A DNA stretch of 32,494 nucleotides from Polyangiaceae bacterium (GTDB lineage Bacteria; Myxococcota_A; Polyangia; Polyangiales; Polyangiaceae): positions 1 through 32,494 of the forward strand of contig JANWXX010000004.1 of NCBI GenBank assembly GCA_025057345.1, read 5' to 3'. Position numbers and translations under genes: made by a program. Below are positions 17,127 to 25,076 of this stretch, in pieces. Under the pieces are notes generated by a model. That model made no database searches. It saw only the letters and a program-made list of their open reading frames with translations, and was not told where the DNA came from. How positions within the stretch are numbered: the first letter of the stretch is position 1; every line of letters begins with the position of its first letter.

Positions 17127-17141
17127 AACGGCAGGGTGAAC

Positions 17142-18182
17142 TCATCCTTGCTGAGGCAGCAAGCCTTGAGCTTCTCTCTCGGGCTTGTCATCTCCCCTCG
17201 CAGTGGCCCTGCGGAGCCGATCCAGGACGGCTTCCCACGCGGGACCACTCCCGGGCGCCTCGATCACAAGGGCGTCAAATCGCGCATCCAGTTCATGCAG
17301 AGCTGCATACAGCCCCCGAGCATAGCCTTCTGGGTCCGCAGGGAGCAAGAGCCCCTCCCCCCACGATAGGCTTACCCCCAACACCCCCACCCGAAGCCCA
17401 TGCGCTGAGAGACGTGCTCGCTCTGCCTCGATCTGTTCCGGTAGCGCCAGCACCGCGATGGACCGTGGAGCATAGTGGCGCTCCAGAAGCCCTGGCGATC
17501 GCAGTGGTCCCCCTTCTGCCCCTCCCTCTCCCAGCCTCGGAGGGAAGGGAGGGAACGAGTAAGATGGCTTCAGTACAGCTTCGATAGCCTCACGAGAAAT
17601 GCTCCCTGGGCGCAGTACCACGGGTACCTCCCCGGTGATGTCCAGCACCGTGGACTCAATGCCTATCGTGCAGGGCCCTCCATCCAGAATCAGCCCGATG
17701 CGGTTCCCCAAGGCAGTCTGCACGTGAGCTGCGGTTGTCGGTGATACCTCCGAGGATCGGTTAGCGCTGGGTGCGGCCACCGGCTTACCAAGGGCGGCGA
17801 GAAGCGCCCGGGCGACCGGGTGTGCCGGAGAGCGCAATGCCACCGTTGGCCCGCCTGCAGTTACCTCATCGGGAACTATCGTGGAACGAGGGAGTACCAG
17901 GGTCAGCGGCCCAGGCCAGAAGGCATTGGCCAGGTGCTGCGCCAGGGGGGGAATGGAGGTGACCAGCGGAGCCGCCTCGTCGAGGCCGAGGACATGTACG
18001 ATGATCGGGTTGGAGGGAGGTCGCCCCTTGACCTCGAAGATGGTGCGGACCGCAGCAGGATTGAGGGCAAGAGCACCGAGCCCATAAACGGTTTCGGTAG
18101 GGAAAGCGGCCAGCTCCCCCCCAGCGAGAGCAGCAGTGACTTGGCGGATCCCCTCGTCGGTAGGGGCGAGGATGCGGGCCAC
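17142..18182 (-). CDS. L-threonylcarbamoyladenylate synthase, Sua5 type
   Basis: 346 aa. Makes threonylcarbamoyl-AMP for the t6A37 tRNA modification. The YrdC domain (residues 1-205) shows FPTETVYGLG, KGRPPSNPIIVHV and a SANRSSEVSP motif; the Sua5 domain (about 230-345) begins SPGLLERHYAPRS. Between them is a segment reading KPSYSFPPFPPRLGEGGAEG that looks like a translated intergenic repeat, not a normal linker. It starts at GTG 18180-18182, 7 bp after the E2 stop, with no clear Shine-Dalgarno. It is part of the lipA-to-MFS operon. Both domains are complete, so it should be functional. Confidence 0.94.
   Translation of the reverse strand: MARILAPTDEGIRQVTAALAGGELAAFPTETVYGLGALALNPAAVRTIFEVKGRPPSNPIIVHVLGLDEAAPLVTSIPPLAQHLANAFWPGPLTLVLPRSTIVPDEVTAGGPTVALRSPAHPVARALLAALGKPVAAPSANRSSEVSPTTAAHVQTALGNRIGLILDGGPCTIGIESTVLDITGEVPVVLRPGSISREAIEAVLKPSYSFPPFPPRLGEGGAEGGPLRSPGLLERHYAPRSIAVLALPEQIEAERARLSAHGLRVGVLGVSLSWGEGLLLPADPEGYARGLYAALHELDARFDALVIEAPGSGPAWEAVLDRLRRATARGDDKPEREAQGLLPQQG
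17520..17553 (-). repeat. GC-rich hairpin repeat embedded in sua5
   Basis: CCCTCCCTCTCCC (17520-17532) pairs with GGGAAGGGAGGG (17542-17553) with one bulge, around a 9-nt loop. It resembles REP-like CCCTC/GAGGG hairpins such as the one at 2540-2569. It is in frame and encodes the odd PPFPPRLGEGG linker of the Sua5 protein. Confidence 0.55.
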
Positions 18183-18189
18183 GTTCAGC

Positions 18190-19617
18190 TCAGGCCTCCA
18201 GCAAGAGCTGGTCAGGGTCTTCCAGGAAACGGATCACCTCATAGGCGAAGGCAGCGCCGACGTGTCCGTCGATAAGACGATGATCGAAGCTGAGGGAGAG
18301 TAGCATCACCTCTCCGATGACGATCTGATCGCCACGAACCACTGGCTTACGCTTCATCTGGTGAACCCCCAGGATGCCTACCTCCGGGGTGTTGAGGATG
18401 GGTGTGGCGAACAGCCCCCCCTGCTGGCCCAGGGAGGTCACGGTGAAGGTGGAGCCTTGCAGATCCTCCACACGAACCTTCCCCGATTTCGTGGCTTCCC
18501 CCAGCCGCTGAATCTCCCGGGCCAAGTCCAGCAAGGAGCGACGATCACAGTCCTTGATGACAGGGACCATCAATCCTGCATCGGTCGAGGAAGCAATGCC
18601 CAAGTTGTAATACTTTCGCCGAACAATCTCACCAGTGGACTCATCAAAGGCGCTGTTCAGTTCAGGGTGCCGCTTGAGTGCAGCAACCACTGCCTTGAGG
18701 ATGAAGGGCAAGAAGGTAAGCTTCACCCCTTGCTTCTCTGCGATAGGGCGCAGGCGGGTGCGAAGTTCCTTAAGAGCCGTGACGTCGCACTCCTCGACGA
18801 AGGTGAAGTGGGCCGCAGTTTGCTTCGAGCGAGCCATCTGTTCGAAGATCTTCTTGCGGACCCCTCGTAGCGGCTCCCTCTCTTCAAGAGCGGCTTGCGC
18901 CGGAGTAGGGGCTACGACCCGAATGGGCTCGCGCTGCAGAGGAAACCTGGAGAACGAAGCAGGAGGCTCCGAGGTGGGAGGGGGGGCAGGTGCAAGTGCG
19001 ACCGCAGCGGCGCGCTTTACGTCTTCGTCGGTAATGCGTCCGTTGGGGCCGGTGGGGGTGACCTGGTGAAGATCCACAGAAAGATCTCGAGCGAGCTTGC
19101 GGGTCGCGGGGGTGGCCAGAGGGCGCTCGGAGGGGCCTGTGGAGGGCGTGGACGTCAGGGTCGTGGTAGGCGGCAGGGCAGGAGCGGGTGTGGGCCTGGC
19201 TCCGCCCATGCCAGGGAGGGTCTCTTTGATGTCACCGACAGCCGTGGCGGCGGGGCCGTCCTCCCTGGATGGGGAGGCGGGGTGCGGAGCCGGGGCCTGG
19301 GGTCTGGGGGCAGGTCTGGAGGGAGCATCGTGGTGGCTGTGAGCCTGAGGAGGAGGTGGTGCATCGCCGTCCGCGAGATCGAGGACGACCAGGTTGGCAC
19401 CGACCTGGATGATATCCCCGACCTTACCGCCAAGTTCAACGATGACCCCCCCACGAGGAGACGTGATAGTGACGGTAGCCTTGTCAGTAAGGACGTCGAC
19501 CAGGGGGGCGTCTGCCTGGATGGTGGCACCGACGGAGATCCCCTCGCACCAGCCGACGATTTCACCTTCGGTGACGCCCTCACCGATGTCAGGAAGCTTG
19601 AATTCCCAGCGTGCCAT
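18190..19617 (-). CDS. 2-oxoacid dehydrogenase E2 component (dihydrolipoamide acyltransferase)
   Basis: 475 aa from ATG 19615-19617, with GAGGA in the E1 tail upstream. The lipoyl domain (1-85) has LPDIGEGVTEGEIV and the lipoylation site DVLTDKATVTI (Lys47). A long Pro/Ala/His linker follows. The peripheral subunit-binding domain (ATPATRKLARDLSVDLHQVT, about 170-205) docks E1/E3. The catalytic domain (about 245-475) ends with the active-site motif SFDHRLIDGHVG. It is of branched-chain (BCKDH) or pyruvate type; the sequence alone does not separate them. It would take acyl groups from E1 to CoA; the lipoyl arm would be built by LipA, encoded in the same operon. No E3 gene is present in the window. 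Confidence 0.94.
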   Translation of the reverse strand: MARWEFKLPDIGEGVTEGEIVGWCEGISVGATIQADAPLVDVLTDKATVTITSPRGGVIVELGGKVGDIIQVGANLVVLDLADGDAPPPPQAHSHHDAPSRPAPRPQAPAPHPASPSREDGPAATAVGDIKETLPGMGGARPTPAPALPPTTTLTSTPSTGPSERPLATPATRKLARDLSVDLHQVTPTGPNGRITDEDVKRAAAVALAPAPPPTSEPPASFSRFPLQREPIRVVAPTPAQAALEEREPLRGVRKKIFEQMARSKQTAAHFTFVEECDVTALKELRTRLRPIAEKQGVKLTFLPFILKAVVAALKRHPELNSAFDESTGEIVRRKYYNLGIASSTDAGLMVPVIKDCDRRSLLDLAREIQRLGEATKSGKVRVEDLQGSTFTVTSLGQQGGLFATPILNTPEVGILGVHQMKRKPVVRGDQIVIGEVMLLSLSFDHRLIDGHVGAAFAYEVIRFLEDPDQLLLEA

Positions 19618-19623
19618 GGTTCC

Positions 19624-21606
19624 TCAGTAAGCGGCGGTAGAGAGAAGGGCTGGCAGGATACGATGGGCCAGAGGGAGGTAGTCGTTTTCAAGCGTGTAAG
19701 GGAAGGGGGTATCCCAGCCAGCAACGCGAACTGGCGGCGCTTGAAGGGAAAGGAAGGCGCGCTCAGTAACGAGGGCAACGATCTCGGCACCGAAGCCACA
19801 GCTACGAGGGGCCTCGTGGACCACCACCAGGCGCCCAGTCTTCTGAACGCTGCGCACCAGGGTTTCGATGTCGAGAGGCCAGAGGGTGCGTAGATCGATG
19901 ACCTCGGCCTCGACGCCCTGGGCAGCGGCCTGCTGGGCGGCCTCCAACGCCTCGTAGACCATGGCCCCCCAGCTCACTACAGTGACAGACGAGCCGCAAC
20001 GACGGATCGCGGCTTTGCCCAGATCGACAGTGTAGTCCCCTTCAGGGACTTCCCCCTTGGCAGCCCGGTAGACCCGCTTGGGTTCGAGGAAGATGACCGG
20101 GTCTGGATCACGAATGCTAGCGAGGAGCAGGCCCTTGGCATCGTAAGGAGTCGAGGGGCATACCACCTTGAGACCCGCAACGTGAATGAAGAGGGACTCC
20201 GGGGATTGAGAGTGGTAGAGCCCACCGCGGATGCCGCCGCCTACCGGCGTCCGGATCACCATCTTAGCTGCATACTCCCCGCCGGAGCGGTAACGAATCT
20301 TAGCCAGCTCAGACACGATCTGGTCGTACGCAGGGAAGATGAAGTCAGCAAACTGGATTTCGGCCACCGGGACCATCCCGTAGAGGGCCATACCGATAGC
20401 GGTACCAATGATACCGCCTTCGCTCAACGGTGTGTCGATCACTCGGTCCTCACCGAACTCCTGATGGAGCCCGTCGGTGACCCGGAAAACCCCGCCCACC
20501 TTACCCACGTCCTCACCTAGGATCACCACCCGGCGATCCCTGGCCATCTCTAGGCGTAGTGCCCCGTTGATGGCCTTCACCATGTTCACCTGTTCCATCG
20601 TTCTGGTCTCCCATAAGCCGCCCAGCAGCGCCTCACGCTGCTCGATCAAGTGCCAGGGCGGCCGTGCAAACGTGTCATCCAGCAGGGAGGCAACGGGGGG
20701 GGCTGCGGCCTCCTCGGCCCGAGCAAGCGCCTCCTGAATGTCTGCGTTAATCCGCTCCTCCAGGTCCCGCTGTGCCTGCTTGCTCCAAGCCCCCTGGCGC
20801 TCCAGGAACCGCCGCGCTCGGGCGATCGGATCAGCGCCGTCGCCCAAATGGAGTTCCAGGAGAGTCGGGCCATGCCCAGCGAGGGCTCGCTCGCGAGCAT
20901 GAGCGGTGGCCGTAAGCACCGCCAGGGGATCAAGCCCGTCGCAGAGGACACCCTCAAGGCCATATGCGACCGCCTTCGCTGCAAGTGCCCCCCTCTCACC
21001 CCGGTTGCGCCCGAGGAAGATCGTAGCGGCGCGGAACACCCCGGCAAAGTTGAGCGCAGTATGGAAGTCGGCGGATTCTGCGGCGCTTTCCCGGAAGAAG
21101 GCAGCACTCACAAGGATGTCGCCCTGCATGCGAGCTGCCCAACCGCAGCCGGCGGCATGGACCAGGTGATTTCCCAGGAGCCCGGAGGACCCGACCACAT
21201 TAACTGCACGAACCCCCTGGAGCCCTGGAAGAACCCGCCCCTTGGCTCTGTCACTAGCATTACCATATGCGCTGTCGATGCAGTGCTGGAGAGCGACCCC
21301 ACGCCACAGCAAAACACCTAGATCTCCGTTCGCTGGAAAGAGCCAGTCCTCCGGACGCAGAGCAGCAGTGGCAGCCACGGTTGCAGCTTCCTCCCCCGGA
21401 TGGGTCGCATAGAAAGCGATACGACCAAGCCGGTGTCGTTCCGCTAGAGCTATGTCGAGGGCTCTCGCTCGCACCATCGCTTCGTAAATGGGCCTCACGT
21501 GCTCGGTGGAGAGAGAAGGTTCGCTGTCGGGCAGGAGAACCCCCTCGGCGGTCAGAATCCTTAGCTCGTTCGGCGCAGCTAGCGCGCTCATTTCGGTCGT
21601 CGCCAT
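19624..21606 (-). CDS. Fused alpha-beta E1 component of a 2-oxoacid dehydrogenase, alpha half degenerate
   Basis: 660 aa, ATG 21604-21606. Residues 1-320 are E1 alpha-like; residues 335-660 are E1 beta-like and look normal (VVILGEDVGKVGGVFRVT, EIQFADFIFPAYDQIVSE, HSQSPESLF). The alpha half keeps DFHTALNFAGVFRA and KAVAYGLEGVLCDG but lacks the TPP/Mg motif. The usual GDGATSEGDFH reads RESAAESADFH (about 172-182). The NN after it becomes NR, and the roughly 11-residue loop with AIS and QTAS is missing. The conserved Arg of the FP-x-x-R-x-x-G motif is Gly (94). The HxTSDDP loop is replaced by GDGADP. E1 normally decarboxylates the oxoacid with TPP bound between alpha and beta. The fusion itself is known in related families; the loss of the alpha sites is the oddity. 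It sits 6 bp before E2. Confidence 0.9.
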   Translation of the reverse strand: MATTEMSALAAPNELRILTAEGVLLPDSEPSLSTEHVRPIYEAMVRARALDIALAERHRLGRIAFYATHPGEEAATVAATAALRPEDWLFPANGDLGVLLWRGVALQHCIDSAYGNASDRAKGRVLPGLQGVRAVNVVGSSGLLGNHLVHAAGCGWAARMQGDILVSAAFFRESAAESADFHTALNFAGVFRAATIFLGRNRGERGALAAKAVAYGLEGVLCDGLDPLAVLTATAHARERALAGHGPTLLELHLGDGADPIARARRFLERQGAWSKQAQRDLEERINADIQEALARAEEAAAPPVASLLDDTFARPPWHLIEQREALLGGLWETRTMEQVNMVKAINGALRLEMARDRRVVILGEDVGKVGGVFRVTDGLHQEFGEDRVIDTPLSEGGIIGTAIGMALYGMVPVAEIQFADFIFPAYDQIVSELAKIRYRSGGEYAAKMVIRTPVGGGIRGGLYHSQSPESLFIHVAGLKVVCPSTPYDAKGLLLASIRDPDPVIFLEPKRVYRAAKGEVPEGDYTVDLGKAAIRRCGSSVTVVSWGAMVYEALEAAQQAAAQGVEAEVIDLRTLWPLDIETLVRSVQKTGRLVVVHEAPRSCGFGAEIVALVTERAFLSLQAPPVRVAGWDTPFPYTLENDYLPLAHRILPALLSTAAY

Positions 21607-21648
21607 GGTTGCTCTAGCCCCAGGGGCGACGGCAGCATAGTCTACCAG

Positions 21649-22218
21649 CTAGCTAAACAAAGCCCTTTCTGCTTCCCGGATCGCTTCCTGCACTGCATCG
21701 TCGCCGATCTGGAAACCTTGAGCAAGCCGCGTGAGTACCCCTCGCTCTATGTCATTGACACCACCGGAGACGTGGGCAAGGAGCGCAGCGATGCGAAGGA
21801 TCTCCCGCTGGTGGACTTCCTTCTTCACGGTGCGCCCTACCATGGCGATACGGCGCTCTAGGCCGTCTTCTTTGAGAAGCTCGGTCAGATCGCTAACCAG
21901 CGCCTCAAGCTGGCGCTCATCGATCTGATCCTTGCAAGCTTCTAGGACCACCGACTGGAATGCCTTACGCTCGTTCTCATCAAAATCTCCATCCGCATTG
22001 GCTACGAGAAAAGCTGCCTCCACGACCGCTTCGAAGAGCACCGCAGCGTTGATATCAAAACCGGTGGGGAGCGTGATCTCCTCCTCGTCCGGCTTCGCGC
22101 CGTACGAGGAGGCTGCCGCTGCCAGGATGGAGTGACTGGACCCAGTCGGGGCATCGCTGGGGGGCAAGCTTAGGGATCTCGCCACCTTGGCGAGGAGAGA
22201 TTCATCAACAACCGTCAT
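21649..22218 (-). CDS. TerB-like domain protein
   Basis: 189 aa from ATG 22216-22218 (an in-frame ATG at 22275 would add 19 residues). The region around residues 65-180 is an all-helical domain of TerB/tellurite-resistance type: AAFLVANADGDFDENERKAF early, then LERRIAMVGRTVK, and an acidic C-terminal helix. The conserved DGDFDENE acidic cluster is present. The function of TerB-like domains is mostly unknown, and tellurite resistance should not be assumed. It lies between lipA and E1 in the operon, 42 bp before E1. Confidence 0.75.
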   Translation of the reverse strand: MTVVDESLLAKVARSLSLPPSDAPTGSSHSILAAAASSYGAKPDEEEITLPTGFDINAAVLFEAVVEAAFLVANADGDFDENERKAFQSVVLEACKDQIDERQLEALVSDLTELLKEDGLERRIAMVGRTVKKEVHQREILRIAALLAHVSGGVNDIERGVLTRLAQGFQIGDDAVQEAIREAERALFS

Positions 22219-22308
22219 AGCGAGGGGGGCTCCAGGCTTCGCAGGAGCGCAGCCTACGACAAAGGAGCCCGCCATGGTGTGTTTTTTCCATGCCCCCTGC
22301 TCCAGGGT

Positions 22309-23376
22309 TCACGGGGGAACCCGCCGGACCAGCCGCTCCGCGGGGAGCAGGCTGGCCCGCGCTGCCACGCTCTCCAGGAGAGATGCTGCTTCGTGGGCCG
22401 CCACCGACGCCATGCTGAGAGAGCCTTGCGCTTGAGCTGCCTGCGTCCGAGCTCGCTCCAGTCGCTCAGCCAAGAGCTGCTCTGCCCCCACGCCGTCCCC
22501 GGGTCGGAGTACGCTCCGCACAAAAACCTCCGCCGCTTTGTAGCTGGAGCGCACCAGCGGTCCGCTCGCGGCATAAAGGAAACCCATTCGTCGCGCTTCC
22601 TCGGCGTAGCTCTCGAAGGTCGCCGGAGGAACATACCTTGTTACCTCATGATGTTTCGGCGTAGGGCGGAGGTACTGCCCCAGAGTGACCACGTCGACCC
22701 CCGCACTCCTTAGATCCGCCAGAGTTTCCATCACCTCTTCGTCCGTTTCCCCTATACCGACCATCAGAGAAGATTTGGTGATGCGCTGCGGCGCTCGCTC
22801 TTTGGCGCGACGCAGCACTGCTAGGGATTGATCATAACTGCACCGGGCGTCACGTACTGAGCGAGTGATCCGCCGTACCACCTCAATGTTATGGGCAAAT
22901 ACGTCCGGGCCAGCGTCGATGACCGTATCTACGTACTCCCTGTGGCCCTGGAAATCGCCTACCAGCGCCTCAATCAGGATGTCCGGCCGGAGTTCGTGGA
23001 GCCGCCGGATGGTGCGACCAACATGCTCTGCGCCACCGTCCAGCAGGTCGTCTCGGTCGACCATCGTGAGTACCACATATTGGAGTTCCAAGCGGGCAAT
23101 GGCCCGGGCAGTGTGTTCCGGCTCTCGGACGTCAACGGCTCCCCGGGGATTCCCAGTAGTGACTGCGCAGAATCGACAGCCTCGCGTGCAGGTATCCCCC
23201 AGCAGCATGATGGTGGCCGTACCCTCTCGCCAGCACTCGCCGACGTTGGGGCATCGAGCCTCCTCGCAGACTGTATGGAGATCCAGGGTGCGCAGCATAT
23301 GCTTGAGCTTCTGGTGAGTTTCCCCACCGGGAGCACGCACACGCAGCCAGTCGGGCTTGGGGTCAAATCGCGTCAC
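22309..23376 (-). CDS. lipA: Lipoyl synthase
   Basis: 355 aa. A radical-SAM enzyme that inserts two sulfurs into octanoyl-protein to make lipoyl groups. The auxiliary cluster motif CEEARCPNVGEC (about 38-49) and the radical-SAM CxxxCxxC, CTRGCRFC (about 64-71), are present. The C-terminal RSSY motif that ligates the auxiliary cluster is in GPLVRSSYKA. Beyond it are some 50 extra Ala/Arg/Glu-rich residues, longer than in most LipA proteins (about 290-330 aa). It begins with GTG 23374-23376 without a clear Shine-Dalgarno. It heads the minus-strand operon that encodes E1 and E2, the lipoyl-dependent complex; this gene order is functionally sensible. Confidence 0.96.
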   Translation of the reverse strand: MTRFDPKPDWLRVRAPGGETHQKLKHMLRTLDLHTVCEEARCPNVGECWREGTATIMLLGDTCTRGCRFCAVTTGNPRGAVDVREPEHTARAIARLELQYVVLTMVDRDDLLDGGAEHVGRTIRRLHELRPDILIEALVGDFQGHREYVDTVIDAGPDVFAHNIEVVRRITRSVRDARCSYDQSLAVLRRAKERAPQRITKSSLMVGIGETDEEVMETLADLRSAGVDVVTLGQYLRPTPKHHEVTRYVPPATFESYAEEARRMGFLYAASGPLVRSSYKAAEVFVRSVLRPGDGVGAEQLLAERLERARTQAAQAQGSLSMASVAAHEAASLLESVAARASLLPAERLVRRVPP

Positions 23377-23560
23377 GGTCTACGAAATGTGGGCACAATC
23401 TCCCCTCCCCGGCAACCCCTTCCTGTTCTCATCAGGAAGGAGGATGATGCAGGAACTATCCTCTGATGATCCGAGAGAGAAAGGAGCGTTCTCCAAGGCT
23501 TGGGCAAGGGCAGGGATCTTGGCTAGGCTGCTGCGAATGACGGAGGGCTCAGAGAACATC
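23377..23560. promoter_or_regulatory. Divergent lipA / nth-ung intergenic region with hairpin
   Basis: CCTTCCTG (23418-23425) and CAGGAAGG (23433-23440) form an 8-bp perfect dyad with a 7-nt loop between two divergent start codons. There is no T-tract. It could be an operator or leader hairpin. No convincing -35/-10 pair was identified. Confidence 0.35.
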
Positions 23561-25006
23561 ATGGCCAAGAACCTGCCCAACCACCACATTCCAGTTCTGT
23601 TGAACCGTCTGCAAGACAAATACCCAAACGCACGCTACGAGCTGGATTGGACGACACCGCTGGAGATGCTGGTGGCGACAATCCTCGCAGCGCAGTGTAC
23701 GGAGGCACGGGTCAACCAGGTAACAAAAAGGCTGTTCAAGAAGTATACGACGGCGAAGGACTACATGAACGCGGACACCGCGGAGCTGGAGCAGGATATC
23801 AAGGCGACAGAAACATACAAGCAGAAGGCAAAGGCGATCCAGGGGGCTTGTAGGGTGCTGGTGGAGCGCTTCAACGGGGATGTACCGCAGACCATGGAGG
23901 AGCTGCTGACGCTCCCCGGCGTGGCCCGCAAGACCGCCAACGTGGTGCTCAACAACGTATGGAACATCCCCTCGGGTATCATCGTCGATACCCATGTCAA
24001 CCGCACCAGCCAACGAATGGGTTTGACCAAAAACAACAAGCCCGAAGCCATCGAGAAGGATCTGATGGCGCTGATACCGATAGAGCGCTGGACATTCTTT
24101 GGCCCAGCGATGGTGCTCCACGGTCGCTATACCTGCACCGCGAAGAACCCCAAGTGTGGCCAGTGCATGTTCAACGACATCTGCCCCAAGCTCAACCTGA
24201 ATAACCCAAACCAGGGAGGTGAAGAGGAGCGCGAGGAGGAAGCTCCCAAAGCTGTGCCTCGGGCTCCTGCCAGGGCAACACCTAAGGTGGCCCCCACCGA
24301 ACAGGTGACGCTGGACTTCACCCCGGAAGCTGCTAGCGGCCTGACATTGCCTACTTCATGGCAAGCCATCCTCGGCTCCGAGGTGAAACAGCCTTACTTC
24401 CTTAAGCTGATGCAATTCCTCGAACAGGAGCGGGCCACAAAGCAGATCTTCCCTCCCGAAAACGAAGTCTTCTCGGCCTTGGAGCTGACTCCTTACGAGA
24501 ACGTTGGCGTGCTGCTCCTTGGACAAGACCCCTACCACGACGATGGGCAGGCTCATGGACTCTGCTTCTCCGTGAAGCCTGGCATTAAACCTCCGCCCTC
24601 GCTGGTCAACATGTACAAAGAGCTCAAGACCGATCTAGGGTGCAAGATCCCCAACAACGGCTATCTCGTCCCCTGGGCCCGACAAGGTATATTGATGCTC
24701 AATGCAGTGTTGACAGTTCAGGCCCATACGCCCAACTCCCATAAAGATCGAGGTTGGGAGCAGTTCACTGACGCCATCATTCGCAAGGTGAACGAGCGGC
24801 CCCATGTGGTCTTCCTTCTCTGGGGCTCCTATGCGCAGAAGAAGGCCAGGTTGATCGACGCCAAGAAGCATACCATCATCAACTGCGCCCACCCGTCGCC
24901 CCTGTCGGCCGCCAAATTCTTCGGTAGCAAACCGTTTTCCCGGACCAACGCGGCTCTCAAGGCCCACGGCCAGCCGGAGATCAACTGGCAGATCCCGGAC
25001 CTCTAA
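23561..25006 (+). CDS. Fused endonuclease III and uracil-DNA glycosylase
   Basis: 481 aa from ATG 23561 (MAKNLPNHH); GGAGGG is about 13 nt upstream and an in-frame ATG at 23537 is an alternative. Residues 1-212 are a complete Nth: LPGVARKTANVV with the catalytic Lys at about 124, VDTHVNR with catalytic Asp at about 143, and the 4Fe-4S ligands C192-x6-C199-x2-C202-x5-C208. A 50-residue charged and Pro/Ala-rich linker follows (about 213-262). Residues 263-481 are a complete family-1 Ung: GQDPYHDDGQAHG (Asp about 323) and HPSPLSA (His about 444). Both enzymes act in base excision repair, on oxidised pyrimidines and uracil respectively. No Met or clear ribosome site lies in the linker. The fusion is the notable point. 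Confidence 0.95.
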   Translation: MAKNLPNHHIPVLLNRLQDKYPNARYELDWTTPLEMLVATILAAQCTEARVNQVTKRLFKKYTTAKDYMNADTAELEQDIKATETYKQKAKAIQGACRVLVERFNGDVPQTMEELLTLPGVARKTANVVLNNVWNIPSGIIVDTHVNRTSQRMGLTKNNKPEAIEKDLMALIPIERWTFFGPAMVLHGRYTCTAKNPKCGQCMFNDICPKLNLNNPNQGGEEEREEEAPKAVPRAPARATPKVAPTEQVTLDFTPEAASGLTLPTSWQAILGSEVKQPYFLKLMQFLEQERATKQIFPPENEVFSALELTPYENVGVLLLGQDPYHDDGQAHGLCFSVKPGIKPPPSLVNMYKELKTDLGCKIPNNGYLVPWARQGILMLNAVLTVQAHTPNSHKDRGWEQFTDAIIRKVNERPHVVFLLWGSYAQKKARLIDAKKHTIINCAHPSPLSAAKFFGSKPFSRTNAALKAHGQPEINWQIPDL

Positions 25007-25040
25007 GTTGGAGCAAGGGCTCTGCACCGATGAGTCTACC

Positions 25041-25058
25041 CCCCTCCGTACAGAGGGG
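25041..25058 (+). other. Small hairpin in the murD leader
   Basis: CCCCTC-CGTACA-GAGGGG: a 6-bp perfect stem with 6-nt loop lying 18 nt upstream of the murD ATG and 34 nt after the nth-ung stop. No U-tract follows. It might affect translation or be incidental. Confidence 0.35.
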
Positions 25059-25076
25059 CACTATAAGCCTGCTCTT

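Noticed and set aside
21649-22275. Tellurite resistance function for the TerB-like gene
   Set aside because: TerB-like helices occur widely in proteins without tellurite roles and no other ter gene is nearby.
23418-23440. Intrinsic terminator in the divergent lipA/nth-ung region
   Set aside because: No gene ends here and no T-run follows; treated as a possible operator dyad.
25041-25058. Intrinsic terminator after nth-ung
   Set aside because: The hairpin has no following T-tract and lies close to murD, so a leader structure or chance is more likely.
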